Shown piece after piece: positions 9,461-19,009 of a stretch of 64,000 nt of DNA. Position 1 is the stretch's first letter, and each line of letters opens with the position of its first letter. The stretch covers positions 158,456 to 222,455 of the forward strand of contig PTKS01000002.1 in assembly GCA_002937855.1 (NCBI GenBank). Direction: 5' to 3'. The DNA is from Alphaproteobacteria bacterium MarineAlpha5_Bin12 (lineage in GTDB: Bacteria; Pseudomonadota; Alphaproteobacteria; HIMB59; GCA-002718135). The notes under the pieces were generated by a model that saw nothing but the letters and a program-made list of their open reading frames with translations, was not told the DNA's origin and did not search any database. A program made the position numbers and the translations under genes.

Positions 9461-11204
9461 CTTAATTCAACATTTTAAAAAAAATTTTTTTAAATATCAT
9501 TCAGATTTTCAAAAAAAATATCAATTTAATGATAAAATTAATTTTAACCAAATTAACTTTGATATACCCAATAACTTAAGTCATGGTCATATCTCAACTA
9601 ATGCATTATTCATATATCTTAAATCATCAACTATGGAGAAAACTGAAATTATAAAATTTTTTACAAAAAAACTTCAATCATCTTCGAACGTAGAAAAAGT
9701 TGAAATAGCAGGCCAAGGTTTTATTAATATTTTTTTTAAAAAGAATTATTTAATAAGTGAATTAATTAATATTAATAAAATGGGTGATAATATTGGTAAA
9801 AGTAATATTGGTAAAAATAAAAAAATCAATATTGAATTTATATCTGCAAATCCAACAGGACCTCTACATTTAGCTCATTCTAGAGGTGCAATTTTTGGTG
9901 ATGTATTATCAAATATTTTAGAAAAGGTTGGTTACGAAGTTACTAGAGAATATTATATAAACGACGCTGGTGTTCAAATAGAAAAATTGGGAGATTCACT
10001 TTATGTCAGATATTGCCAATTAATTAATCAGAATGAAATTGATATTAATGAAATGAATTATCCTGGCGATTATTTAATTAATATTGCCAAACTAATTTTG
10101 CAAAATGATAAAAAAAAATGGCTTAATGTCAATACATCCAAAAGAAAGAAATATTTTGAAAATTTTGCAATTAAACATATTTTAAAAATTATTAAAAAAG
10201 ATTGTAAAAATATGGGAATAAAATTTGATCTATTTGTTTCAGAAAAAAAAATTATTAAAGAAGGTATTATAAATAGTGTTTTTAAAAAATTAAAAAAAGA
10301 TTCTCTTTTATATGAGGGTGTATTAGAGAAACCAAAAAGTATTAATGACCCTGATTGGGAACCAAGAAAGCAATTATTATTTAAATCAACTAAGTTTGGG
10401 GATGATGCTGATAGACCATTTTTAAAATCTAATAATGATTGGACTTATTTTGCCAATGATTCTGCATATCATTATTATAAAATTAAAAGAAAATATAATA
10501 AAATAATTAATATATGGGGAGCTGATCACATTGGGTATATTAAAAGAATGAAATCAATTGTTAAGGTCATGAGTGATGACAAAATAGATTTTTTAATTAA
10601 AATTTGCCAATTAGTTAATTTAAAAAAGGATAATAAACCTATTAAGATGTCAAAACGATCAGGAAATTATATTTCAATTGATGAAATTATTAAAGAAGTA
10701 GGCAGTGATGTTCTAAGATTTTTTATGCTTTATAGAAAAAATGATACACAAATCGATTTTGATTTATCCAAAGTTTTAGAAAAAACTAAAGATAATCCAA
10801 TTTTTTATATCCAATACGCATTTGCAAGATCTAATTCAGTATTAAATAATGCAAATAAAATCTTTAAAAAAATAAATTATAAAAATATTTATAATTTAGA
10901 AAATCATATTCAATATATTTCAGATTATGAATGGAAAATTATAAATAAAATTTTAATATGGCCTAATATTATTGAAAATGCAGCATCTAATTATGAACCA
11001 CATAAAATAATATATTACTTAGAAGACTTATCATCAATGTTCCATATTTTTTGGAATAAAGGAAATGAAAATAAAGATTTAAGATTTATTGATGAAAATA
11101 ATTATGATAAAACTTTATCTAGACTATATTGGATCAATTCATTTCAATTAATATTAAAATCAGCATTTGATATTATTGGCATTAAACCAATTAAAAAAAT
11201 GTAA
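9453..11204 (+). CDS. argS: Arginyl-tRNA synthetase
   Basis: This 583-residue class I synthetase charges tRNA-Arg. It has the N-terminal Add-1 region, then the HIGH-type motif in SANPTGPLHLAHSRGA, and the KMSKS-type motif as KMSKRSGNYIS. The C-terminal DALR anticodon-binding domain includes YIQYAFARSNSVL. Length is normal. It overlaps both neighbours, by 8 bases with dgt and one base with the SPOR-like gene. Confidence 0.97.
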   Translation: MTNLIQHFKKNFFKYHSDFQKKYQFNDKINFNQINFDIPNNLSHGHISTNALFIYLKSSTMEKTEIIKFFTKKLQSSSNVEKVEIAGQGFINIFFKKNYLISELININKMGDNIGKSNIGKNKKINIEFISANPTGPLHLAHSRGAIFGDVLSNILEKVGYEVTREYYINDAGVQIEKLGDSLYVRYCQLINQNEIDINEMNYPGDYLINIAKLILQNDKKKWLNVNTSKRKKYFENFAIKHILKIIKKDCKNMGIKFDLFVSEKKIIKEGIINSVFKKLKKDSLLYEGVLEKPKSINDPDWEPRKQLLFKSTKFGDDADRPFLKSNNDWTYFANDSAYHYYKIKRKYNKIINIWGADHIGYIKRMKSIVKVMSDDKIDFLIKICQLVNLKKDNKPIKMSKRSGNYISIDEIIKEVGSDVLRFFMLYRKNDTQIDFDLSKVLEKTKDNPIFYIQYAFARSNSVLNNANKIFKKINYKNIYNLENHIQYISDYEWKIINKILIWPNIIENAASNYEPHKIIYYLEDLSSMFHIFWNKGNENKDLRFIDENNYDKTLSRLYWINSFQLILKSAFDIIGIKPIKKM

Positions 11205-11704
11205 TGAGTAGGAAAAAAATTTTTTATAAAAGTAAGAATAACTTTATAATACGATTTTTAATTTTTCTTATTCTTATATTTTCCATAATTTATTATTATA
11301 ATTTTTATATCAACAATGATAATTTTTTAATTAATGAAAATAATGACCCTTTTTATGAAATTTTAAAAGATTCAGGAGGAAAGACAATACCTGATTATGG
11401 CATTGATTTTTTAGAAAATAACCAGAAAAATAATTCAACTTCTGAGTTAAATAATATAAATTTTTCAATTCAATTAGAATCATCTGATACTATAAAGCAT
11501 CTAAATAGTAAAATTAATGAATTTATTGTTCAAAATAAATTTGATTTATCTAAATTTTTCATCATTGAGTTTAATAATGAAATTACTACACAATATTTAC
11601 TATTATACGAGAATTTTGATAAAAGAGATTCGGCAGAATCTTACTGCAATGAATTAAAATCTAAAGATATCAGATGTTTAGTAGTAAATATTAAGAATCT
11701 ATAG
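11204..11704 (+). CDS. Membrane-anchored SPOR-domain-like protein
   Basis: This 166-residue protein has a short basic N terminus, one membrane segment (about residues 16-33, FIIRFLIFLILIFSIIYYY), a low-complexity linker, and a C-terminal domain of about 80 residues. That domain (FSIQLESS ... AESYCNELKSKDIRCLVVN) has the strand-helix-strand pattern of SPOR repeats, which bind denuded peptidoglycan at septa. The gene follows argS with a one-base stop/start overlap, where alphaproteobacteria usually carry a SPOR protein. The SPOR call is from position and pattern and is moderate. nagZ, normally next, is absent. Confidence 0.6.
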   Translation: MSRKKIFYKSKNNFIIRFLIFLILIFSIIYYYNFYINNDNFLINENNDPFYEILKDSGGKTIPDYGIDFLENNQKNNSTSELNNINFSIQLESSDTIKHLNSKINEFIVQNKFDLSKFFIIEFNNEITTQYLLLYENFDKRDSAESYCNELKSKDIRCLVVNIKNL

Positions 11705-11738
11705 TAAATATAACTTTTTTAATTAAATAATATAATTC

Positions 11739-12470
11739 ATGGATAGCAAATTTAATGTAAATTTAAATGCATATGAAGGTCCTCTAGATCTTCTGCTTGA
11801 ATTAGCAAAAAGTCAAAAAGTTGATTTATCCAAAATTTCAATTTTGGAATTAGCTGAGCAATATTTAAAATATATAAATTTAGCTAGAATCATTAATTTA
11901 GAAATTGCTTCTGATTATTTAGTTATGGCTGCGTGGTTAACATATTTAAAATCTCGAATATTATTACCTAAAGTTGTCGATAATGACCAACCAACTACTG
12001 AAGAACTAGAAGAAGCTGTAAAATTTCAATTGCAAAGACTAGAGGCTATTAGAAATGCATCAAAAAAATTATTCAATCAACCTCAAATAGGAATAAACAC
12101 ATTTTATAGGGGTTTTAATGATGGGACAAAATTCAAATATAAAATAATTTACACTTCAAAATTATTTGATTTACTTAAAGCATATTCTATTCATTTAAAT
12201 AAAAATGATTCTACTCATTTAAAAATTGAAGTAAGTCAATTATATACTGTCGAGGCAGCTATAGAAAGATTAAAAAACATTTTTGGCAATACTAATGATT
12301 GGATGCAAATTACTGATCTTATACCTAATTTATCAAAAAGTTTATTAATTAATAAATCTGCAATTTCATCAACTTTTGTTGCTTCTTTAGAACTTGTAAA
12401 AAATGGTATTATTTTGGTTAAACAAAATGAAATGTTTGGACCCATATTATTAAAAATAAATAATGATTAA
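11739..12470 (+). CDS. scpA: Segregation and condensation protein A
   Basis: This 243-residue kleisin-family protein bridges SMC heads in the SMC-ScpAB chromosome-condensation complex. The N-terminal Y-E-G-P-L-D-L-L-L-E motif (residues 12-21) and AAWLTYLKSRILLP are diagnostic, and the C terminus forms a winged-helix-like domain. It overlaps scpB by 8 bases. The partner smc is not in the window. Confidence 0.94.
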   Translation: MDSKFNVNLNAYEGPLDLLLELAKSQKVDLSKISILELAEQYLKYINLARIINLEIASDYLVMAAWLTYLKSRILLPKVVDNDQPTTEELEEAVKFQLQRLEAIRNASKKLFNQPQIGINTFYRGFNDGTKFKYKIIYTSKLFDLLKAYSIHLNKNDSTHLKIEVSQLYTVEAAIERLKNIFGNTNDWMQITDLIPNLSKSLLINKSAISSTFVASLELVKNGIILVKQNEMFGPILLKINND

Positions 12471-13104
12471 TTCAAAAGACCATAGATTAATAGAAGCTTT
12501 AATTTTTGGTTCAACGGAACCTGTTTCTGAAAAAGATATTCTTGAAAAAATTTCAGACAAAAGTTTGTTAAATAAGATTTTAAATGATTTACAAAATTTT
12601 TATAAAGAAAGAGGTGTTAATTTAATTAGAACTGGAAATATGTGGTCTTTTAGAACTTCTGATGACTTGTCTAATGAATTAACAATATTTAAAACGCAAA
12701 AAAGAAAATTATCTAAAGCAGCTATAGAAGTTTTATCAATTATTGCTTATCATCAACCTATTACTAGAGCTGAGATTGAAAATATCCGAGGAGTTCAAAT
12801 GGGAAGGGGAACAATTGATATTTTAATTGAAATTGGATGGATAAAACCGAAGGGTAGAAAAAACACTCCTGGTAGACCTCTTTTGTGGGCTACAACTGAC
12901 CAATTTCTTGAACACTTTTCATTAGAAGATATAAAACACCTTCCTGGAATAGATGAATTAAAAGAAAGTGGATTTTTAGATAAAAGATCAGCAATTTCTA
13001 CAATTACTGATATAGTTGAAAAAAATGATGATCCCAATGATGAAACATTAATTAATGAGAATGATAATAATTTAGATGATTTTATTAATCAAAAAATTGA
13101 ATAA
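12463..13104 (+). CDS. scpB: Segregation and condensation protein B
   Basis: This 213-residue partner of ScpA is built from two winged-helix domains. Recognisable parts are LIEALIFGSTEPVSEKDI at the start and the core LSIIAYHQPITRAEIENIRGV, followed by GRPLLWATT. It dimerises and binds the ScpA C terminus. It is translationally coupled to scpA through an 8-base overlap. In many alphaproteobacteria tatA follows directly, but here the next 8 kb is a sugar cassette. Confidence 0.94.
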   Translation: MINSKDHRLIEALIFGSTEPVSEKDILEKISDKSLLNKILNDLQNFYKERGVNLIRTGNMWSFRTSDDLSNELTIFKTQKRKLSKAAIEVLSIIAYHQPITRAEIENIRGVQMGRGTIDILIEIGWIKPKGRKNTPGRPLLWATTDQFLEHFSLEDIKHLPGIDELKESGFLDKRSAISTITDIVEKNDDPNDETLINENDNNLDDFINQKIE

Positions 13105-13164
13105 TTATCTTTTCATTTATAATTAATTGAAAGTTTTTTATAAATATCTTATTATCTTATCTAA

Positions 13165-13932
13165 ATGTTTAAAAATAAAGTTGTAATTATAACCGGAGGA
13201 GGAAGTGGTATTGGAAAATCAATTGCGAAATTGTTTTCTAAAAATAATGCAATAGTCTGTGTAACGGATATAGATATTAAAAAAGCTGAAGAAACCTCTA
13301 ATGAATGCCAAAATAAAAGTTTTTTTTATAATCTAGATGTTACAAACAAAAATAATGTAAAAACTATATTTAACCAAATTCATAAAGAAGTTGGTTTTTA
13401 TGATATTCTTATTTCAAATGCAGGTGTTTCTAATATGAAATATATAGAAGATATCACAGAAGATGATTGGAATTTTAATATGAATGTAAACGCTAAAGGA
13501 GTTTTTCTTTGCAATCAAGAAGCTATTAAATATTTTAAAAATAATAAAATCAAAGGAAGAATAGTAAATACAGCCTCTTTAGCTTCAAAAATAGGTGCTC
13601 CTCTTTTAGCACATTATTCTGCAAGTAAATTTGCTGTTGTAGGGTTTACGCAAGCAGCTGCAAGAGAAACAGCAAAATATGGAATTAGAATTAATGCAGT
13701 TTGCCCTGGTTTTGTTAAAACTTCTATGCAAGAAAGAGAAGTTAAATGGGAAGCAAAATTAAGAAATATTTCAGAAAAACAAGTAATTGATGATTATATA
13801 AATCAAACACCCTTAGGTAGGTTAGAAGAGCCAGAAGATGTTGCGAAAGTTGTTTTGTTTTTATCAAGTGATGAATCGAATTTCATGACTGGTCAAGCAA
13901 TAAATGTTACTGGAGGAATTTATACAACTTAA
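13165..13932 (+). CDS. SDR-family NAD(P)-dependent dehydrogenase (probable polyol or sugar dehydrogenase)
   Basis: This 255-residue classical short-chain dehydrogenase has the TGGGSGIG nucleotide-binding loop at residues 10-17, an acidic residue after strand two (D35, favouring NAD), NAG at 86-88, and the catalytic triad S138, Y151, K155 in YSASK. It is the first gene of the sugar cassette, and the transporter permease starts immediately after its stop. That placement suggests oxidation of the imported compound, for example a polyol to a ketose that the FGGY kinase then phosphorylates. The substrate is not determinable from sequence. Confidence 0.85.
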   Translation: MFKNKVVIITGGGSGIGKSIAKLFSKNNAIVCVTDIDIKKAEETSNECQNKSFFYNLDVTNKNNVKTIFNQIHKEVGFYDILISNAGVSNMKYIEDITEDDWNFNMNVNAKGVFLCNQEAIKYFKNNKIKGRIVNTASLASKIGAPLLAHYSASKFAVVGFTQAAARETAKYGIRINAVCPGFVKTSMQEREVKWEAKLRNISEKQVIDDYINQTPLGRLEEPEDVAKVVLFLSSDESNFMTGQAINVTGGIYTT

Positions 13933-14757
13933 GTGAAATTATATATGAAAAAATCAATATTAAAAATCTTATCTCATTTAATATTAATTATTTTTTCATT
14001 AATTATTATTTTACCTTTACTTTGGATTTTAAGAAATAGTTTTACTAATAAATTAAATGCTTATAAAATCCCTCCTGAATTCTCACCTATAATTTTTGAT
14101 AATTATATAGAAATTTTTTCAAAATATCCTTTTGATTCTTATTTTATAAACAGCTTTGTCGTTGCATTTGGTACCACAATTATTTCATTACCCCTTGCTG
14201 CTTTTATAGCTTATGCATTCGCTAAATTTAATACAGGAGGAAAACAATTACGATTATTTTTATTATCTACACAAATGATACCACCAATTATAATTGTTTT
14301 GCCAATTTTTAGCATTTATTTATCTCTTAATTTATTAAATACATATTTAGGTTTAATCATTGCTCATATTACAATAATCTTACCTTTTTTATCTTGGATG
14401 TTAATTTCTTTTTATTCCAGAGATATTTTTATGATTGAAGCTGCTGCAAGATCAGATGGGGCAACGCGTTTTCAAGCACTATATCTTATTTGCCTTCCTT
14501 TGATTGCTCCTGGATTAATTGCAGCTGGATTATTAGGATTTATTCTTAGTTGGAATGAATTTATTTTTGTTTTAATCTTATCTGGAAAGGCTACTAGCAC
14601 TTTACCAATTGGGTTATCAACTTTAAGCACACATAGAGGTGTTGAAATTGCCCTTTTAGCAGCCGCAACTACATTAACTGTTTTACCAGCATTAATACTT
14701 TTACCTTTTATAAAAAAATATCTAATTAAGGGTTTGTCTTTAGGAGCTCTAAAATAA
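13933..14757 (+). CDS. Carbohydrate ABC transporter permease (MalG/UgpE type)
   Basis: The protein has 274 residues from the GTG directly after the SDR stop, or 270 from an ATG four codons later, which is equally plausible. Six hydrophobic segments and the EAA loop (EAAARSDGATRFQALYLICLPLIAPG) identify an inner-membrane permease of the CUT1 family. It pairs with the permease at 16237 to form the channel energised by the ATPase at 17115. The gene order is unusual: this permease precedes the binding protein and is separated from it by 205 bases, while the other permease follows the binding protein. Confidence 0.9.
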   Translation: MKLYMKKSILKILSHLILIIFSLIIILPLLWILRNSFTNKLNAYKIPPEFSPIIFDNYIEIFSKYPFDSYFINSFVVAFGTTIISLPLAAFIAYAFAKFNTGGKQLRLFLLSTQMIPPIIIVLPIFSIYLSLNLLNTYLGLIIAHITIILPFLSWMLISFYSRDIFMIEAAARSDGATRFQALYLICLPLIAPGLIAAGLLGFILSWNEFIFVLILSGKATSTLPIGLSTLSTHRGVEIALLAAATTLTVLPALILLPFIKKYLIKGLSLGALK

Positions 14758-14962
14758 AACAATATCAAATATATTGAAATTATTAGTTTTTTTTATAAAA
14801 TATTTTTATTAAATTAAGACATTTTAGAGAATTAATTTTTATTTTTTTAATAAATTATAGAATTTTATTTCAATAATTACTATTAATAATTAGTACTAAT
14901 TAAATAATTTCCTCAAAAGATTTAAATGTGTATATTATTTTTAAAAATAAAGGGGGAATAAA
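14758..14962. other. Intergenic gap inside the sugar cassette
   Basis: These 205 AT-rich bases lie between the first permease and the binding-protein gene. A short inverted repeat (CAATAT at 14760-14765, ATATTG at 14771-14776) lies ten bases before a run of eight T at 14787-14794. It is too weak to call a terminator with confidence. The size of the gap and the strong ribosome-binding site at its end suggest an internal promoter for the binding protein, but no clear -35/-10 pair can be chosen in such AT-rich sequence. Confidence 0.4.
14951..14956 (+). promoter_or_regulatory. Strong Shine-Dalgarno site for the binding-protein gene
   Basis: AGGGGG lies six bases before the ATG at 14963. Most genes in this window have no clear purine-rich site, so this one stands out and fits high translation of the periplasmic binding protein. 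Confidence 0.75.
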
Positions 14963-16234
14963 ATGAAATATATTAAAATTTTATTTTTAGTATTAACTAT
15001 TTCTATATTATCATTTAGTTCAAAAGCTGTAACTTTAAATGCTATTATGGAAAATGTTCCAGATACTCATTTCATCAAAGAGTTACTTCCTGATTTTACT
15101 GCAAAAACAGGTCATGAAGTTGAAATGGATATTATGGGTTATGGAGAAATGCATCCAAAAATGGTTCCTTCATTAACCTCATCAACTGGTAGTATTGACT
15201 TTATGCCTGTTGATTTTTATTGGGTCGGTGAATTTGCTAGAGCTGGATGGATGATGCCACTTGATGATATGATAGCTAGAGATGGATTTGACACTTCAGT
15301 ATATTTTGATTCAATGATGAAACTTGTAGGTGAAGTTGAAGGAACAACTTATATGTTACCTTTCTATAATTATGCTATGGGTTTAACATATAGAAAAGAC
15401 TTAGTAGCTGATCCTAGTCATCAAGCTGGATTTAAAGCTAAATATGGTATGGATCTTAAAGAGCCAACTTCTTGGGATGAATATATGAAACAAGTTTCAT
15501 ACTTTACAAAAAATGGAACAGAATATGGAGTTGTTAATCAAGGTTCAAAAGCTGATCCTATTGCAATGGAATGGTCAAACTATCTCTATGCAAATGGAGG
15601 GAGATTTCATGATGAAAATTGGCATGGAGAATTAACTTCTGATGCTGCAAAACAAGCATTAAAAGATTACATACACAATTTACAAGATCATGGCCCAGTT
15701 GGTGCCGCAAGTTTTAGCTTTGATGAAGCTTTCAATGTTGCTGCTCAAGGACAAGCTTACAGTTATCTTACGTATAATTGGTTTATGCCTTCTTATGAAG
15801 ACAGTAGCCAATCTGCTGTAGTGGGTAAAATGGCTTTAGCTCCCGTTCCAGGAAATGGAAGTCTTAATGGAGCTTGGGGTTGGGCGATACCTACTTCTAG
15901 TCCAAATGCAGAAGCTGCCTGGGAATTTATTAAATGGGTAGAGTCACCTGAAATTGTCGCTAAAAGGGCATTAATGGGTGGTGCACCAACAAGAAGTGAT
16001 GCATTTAGTAATCCAGAAGTTTTGGCTAAATATCCACACTATGATGCTTTAAATAGAATTCTAGCAAGTGCTAAAAACTTCCCAGTTTTTACTTATACAC
16101 CTCAATTTGTTGAAGTAATGGGAACTGAATTATCTAAAGCTGTAATTGGTGAAAAAAGTATTGATGATGCTCTAGCTACTATGAATTCAGAACTAGAAGC
16201 ATTAGCAAAAAAGGATGGCGTTTATAAAAATTAA
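14963..16234 (+). CDS. Periplasmic sugar-binding protein of a CUT1 ABC transporter
   Basis: This 423-residue extracellular solute-binding protein of family 1 has a signal peptide at residues 1-22 (hydrophobic core then SSKA). The mature protein shows the two-lobe pattern, with an N-lobe opening (ELLPDFTAKTGHEVEMDIMGYGEM) and a hinge and C-lobe (AWGWAIPTSSPNAEAAWEFIKWV). It captures a carbohydrate or polyol and delivers it to the permeases at 13933 and 16237. It is less lysine-rich and less AT-rich than its neighbours, as expected for an abundant protein. The ligand cannot be read from sequence. Confidence 0.92.
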   Translation: MKYIKILFLVLTISILSFSSKAVTLNAIMENVPDTHFIKELLPDFTAKTGHEVEMDIMGYGEMHPKMVPSLTSSTGSIDFMPVDFYWVGEFARAGWMMPLDDMIARDGFDTSVYFDSMMKLVGEVEGTTYMLPFYNYAMGLTYRKDLVADPSHQAGFKAKYGMDLKEPTSWDEYMKQVSYFTKNGTEYGVVNQGSKADPIAMEWSNYLYANGGRFHDENWHGELTSDAAKQALKDYIHNLQDHGPVGAASFSFDEAFNVAAQGQAYSYLTYNWFMPSYEDSSQSAVVGKMALAPVPGNGSLNGAWGWAIPTSSPNAEAAWEFIKWVESPEIVAKRALMGGAPTRSDAFSNPEVLAKYPHYDALNRILASAKNFPVFTYTPQFVEVMGTELSKAVIGEKSIDDALATMNSELEALAKKDGVYKN

Positions 16235-16236
16235 AC

Positions 16237-17115
16237 GTGTCAAACAATTTAGATTTATCAGATAGGCGCTTTGGTTATATACTAACAGCGCCTACTGTTT
16301 TAATAATTACACTTGTAATTCTTTTTCCTATTTGTTTTTCTCTTATCTCAAGTTTTTTTGATTATACGCTTATTAATAAATCTTTTAATGACTTCATAGG
16401 TATTGATAATTATATTAATTCATTCAAAGATGAACAACTTTTTAATTCTATCTTTGTTACAATATATTTTGTAATATTAGTAGTTTTATTGGAATTTATA
16501 CTAGGTTTCTTTATTGCCTTACTTTTAAATTCTATAACTAGATTTAAATCAATATATTATTTCATATTACTACTTCCACTACTTATAAACCCTATTGTTG
16601 TAGGTCTGATTTGGAGAATGTTTTTACACCCTCAATTAGGAATATTTAATTATTTATTAAGTTTGATAAATATTGAACCAGTTAATTGGTTAGGTGATCC
16701 TCAAATGGCTTTTATTACAATTATATTTGTAGATATTTGGCATCAGGTATCTTTTATGATTATATTACTACTTGCAGGTTTGTCAGCAATTCCAAAAGAA
16801 CCTTATGAAGCAGCAAAAAGTGATGGAGCTAATATTTATGAATGTTTTATTCATATTACTCTTCCTTATATGAGACCAGTAATTGTGGTTACAATATTAA
16901 TCAGATTAATATTTGCAATAAAAACTTATGATTTAGTATACATTATGACAAAAGGAGGTCCTGGTGACTCAACAGATTTAATCAGTTACTATATTTATAG
17001 ATCTGCGTTCATTAGCTTAAATTTAGGAGAAGCTGCTGCTATGTCATTAATATTGCTAGTAATAATAATAATAATTACAATACCACTATTTAAATATATG
17101 AATAGATTAGATTAA
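16237..17115 (+). CDS. Carbohydrate ABC transporter permease (MalF/UgpA type)
   Basis: This 292-residue inner-membrane permease starts at a GTG two bases after the binding-protein stop. Six hydrophobic segments are visible, and the EAA loop reads EAAKSDGANIYECFIHITLPYMRPV. It is the partner of the permease at 13933. Its stop overlaps the ATG of the ATPase by one base (TAATG), so translation is coupled. Confidence 0.92.
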   Translation: MSNNLDLSDRRFGYILTAPTVLIITLVILFPICFSLISSFFDYTLINKSFNDFIGIDNYINSFKDEQLFNSIFVTIYFVILVVLLEFILGFFIALLLNSITRFKSIYYFILLLPLLINPIVVGLIWRMFLHPQLGIFNYLLSLINIEPVNWLGDPQMAFITIIFVDIWHQVSFMIILLLAGLSAIPKEPYEAAKSDGANIYECFIHITLPYMRPVIVVTILIRLIFAIKTYDLVYIMTKGGPGDSTDLISYYIYRSAFISLNLGEAAAMSLILLVIIIIITIPLFKYMNRLD

Positions 17116-18209
17116 TGCAAAAAATAGAAATTAAAAACTTATCAAAAACTTATAATAAAAATATTGTAGCTGTTAATAATATTAGTTTTGAAATTGATGA
17201 TAAAGATTTCTTTGTTTTACTGGGACCATCTGGTTGTGGAAAATCTACGACTTTGAGATTAATTGGAGGGCTTGAAAATTGTACCCAAGGAAATATAATC
17301 CTTGGAGATAAGGATATTACTAATTTGGATCCCAAAGATAGGGATTTAGCTTTTGTATTTCAAAATTACGCATTATATCCACATATGAATGTCAGAAAAA
17401 ATTTATCTTTTGCTTTAAAATTAAAAAAAACCTCACCTAAAATAATTGAGTCAAAAATTTCTGAAGTTTCCAAATTGCTTAAAATTAATGAAGTACTTGA
17501 AAGAAAACCTTCAGAATTATCTGGTGGACAAAGACAAAGAGTAGCTTTAGGAAGGGCCTTAGTTAGAAATCCTAAAGCATTTCTATTGGATGAACCTCTG
17601 TCAAATTTAGACGCTAGATTGAGAGCAATAATGAGAACAGAATTAATAAAAATTCATAAAAATCTTAAAAGAACATTTATATATGTAACACATGATCAAG
17701 TTGAAGCTATGACCATGGCAAATAAAATATGTATTATGAATAAAGGAGTAATTCTTCAAATTGGTTCTCCAAAAGATGTATATGAGAATCCAAATTGCTT
17801 ATTTGTTGCAAATTTTCTAGCAAATCCACTTAATAATATTATTAAAACAGAAATTAAAATTGATAATAATAATATTTTATTTAAGAAAATTAATTTATTA
17901 ATAAATTCTGAAAATTTTAATTTTAATATTACAAATAATGAAATTTATTTTTCAATAAGACCTGAACATATTTATTTAGATAAAAGACCAGATACTATAA
18001 AAATTGATTCAAAAATAGAAGTTTTAGAAAATTTAGGTCATGAAACTATAGTTTGTACGAAAATTAAAGATACAAATGAAATAATTTATTTTAGAGATTC
18101 AAAAAATAATAGATTTAAACCAGGAGAAGATATTTCTATTTATTTTGATCTAAAAAAAATGTTATATTTTGATATTAATACTGAACTAAGATTAATTGAG
18201 GTAAAATAA
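17115..18209 (+). CDS. Sugar ABC transporter ATP-binding protein (UgpC/MalK type)
   Basis: This 364-residue ATPase drives the CUT1 transporter. The Walker A motif is GPSGCGKST, the signature is LSGGQRQRVALGRALVR, Walker B is FLLDEPLSNLDA, and the switch histidine is in THDQ. The C-terminal region from about residue 240 is a TOBE/MalK regulatory domain (YFSIRPEHIYLDKRP). It shares one base with both its upstream and downstream neighbours. Confidence 0.95.
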   Translation: MQKIEIKNLSKTYNKNIVAVNNISFEIDDKDFFVLLGPSGCGKSTTLRLIGGLENCTQGNIILGDKDITNLDPKDRDLAFVFQNYALYPHMNVRKNLSFALKLKKTSPKIIESKISEVSKLLKINEVLERKPSELSGGQRQRVALGRALVRNPKAFLLDEPLSNLDARLRAIMRTELIKIHKNLKRTFIYVTHDQVEAMTMANKICIMNKGVILQIGSPKDVYENPNCLFVANFLANPLNNIIKTEIKIDNNNILFKKINLLINSENFNFNITNNEIYFSIRPEHIYLDKRPDTIKIDSKIEVLENLGHETIVCTKIKDTNEIIYFRDSKNNRFKPGEDISIYFDLKKMLYFDINTELRLIEVK

Positions 18210-19006
18210 TGAAAAATTTAATGAAAAATAATAAACTGATAATTGGTATGGTCCATTTCCCCCCTTTGCCTGGAAGTCCTGAATTTAATGATGATAAAAA
18301 CCTATCTAATATATTGGATTCTGTTACTTCAGATATAGATTCATTACAAAGCAATGGAATTGATTCAATCATGTTTGGAAATGAAGGAGACAGGCCGTAT
18401 CTTTTAAAAGCATCTCCAGAATCACTTTCAACTATGGCTTATATTATAGGTTTAGTTAAGAATAAGATTAAAATACCATTTGGTGTAAACTATCTTTGGG
18501 ACCCTATTGCAACTGTAGCTTTAGGATCAATTTGCAATGCTAGTTTCGTTAGAGAAGTCTTTACAGGAGTTTATGATTCAGATATGGGATTATGGAATCC
18601 TGATGCAGCCCAAGCTATTCGTTTAAGAAAAAATTTAAATAGAAGTGATTTAAAAGTTTTATTTAATGTAAATGCTGAATTTGCTTCTCCTCTAGGAAAT
18701 AGATCTACAGCTGAAAAAGCTGAAAGCGCTGTTTTTTCATCTCTTGCAGATGGAATATGTGTATCGGGGGTTATAACTGGCAAATCTGTAAATTCTCAAG
18801 ATTTAAAAGAGACAAAAGACAAACTTATAGATACTCCAGTTTTTGCAAACACAGGAGTTAATATAGATAATATTGAAGAAATGTTATCTATTTGTGATGG
18901 ATGTGTAATTGGTTCATCTTTAAAATATGATGGTATTACTTGGAACAACATTGATCCAAAAAGAGTCAAAAAATTTATGGATAAAGTAAATAATATTAGA
19001 AAATAA
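18209..19006 (+). CDS. BtpA/SgcQ-family TIM-barrel protein
   Basis: This 265-residue protein matches the BtpA family. The features are GMVHFPPLPGSP near the start, IDSIMFGNEGDRPY, PFGVNYLWDPIATVALG, NVNAEFASPLGNRS, and a C-terminal phosphate-loop-like strand GCVIGSSLKYDG. BtpA was named from photosystem I biogenesis in cyanobacteria. In other bacteria, relatives such as SgcQ sit in sugar operons and have no settled reaction. Here it lies between the transporter ATPase and an FGGY kinase, so a role on a sugar or sugar phosphate (epimerase, isomerase or aldolase on a TIM barrel) is inferred. Start and stop overlap or abut the neighbours. Confidence 0.8.
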   Translation: MKNLMKNNKLIIGMVHFPPLPGSPEFNDDKNLSNILDSVTSDIDSLQSNGIDSIMFGNEGDRPYLLKASPESLSTMAYIIGLVKNKIKIPFGVNYLWDPIATVALGSICNASFVREVFTGVYDSDMGLWNPDAAQAIRLRKNLNRSDLKVLFNVNAEFASPLGNRSTAEKAESAVFSSLADGICVSGVITGKSVNSQDLKETKDKLIDTPVFANTGVNIDNIEEMLSICDGCVIGSSLKYDGITWNNIDPKRVKKFMDKVNNIRK

Positions 19007-19009
19007 ATT

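Noticed and set aside
14760..14794. Terminator after the first permease
   Set aside because: The stem is only six A/T-rich pairs with the T-run ten bases away; stability would be too low to call it.
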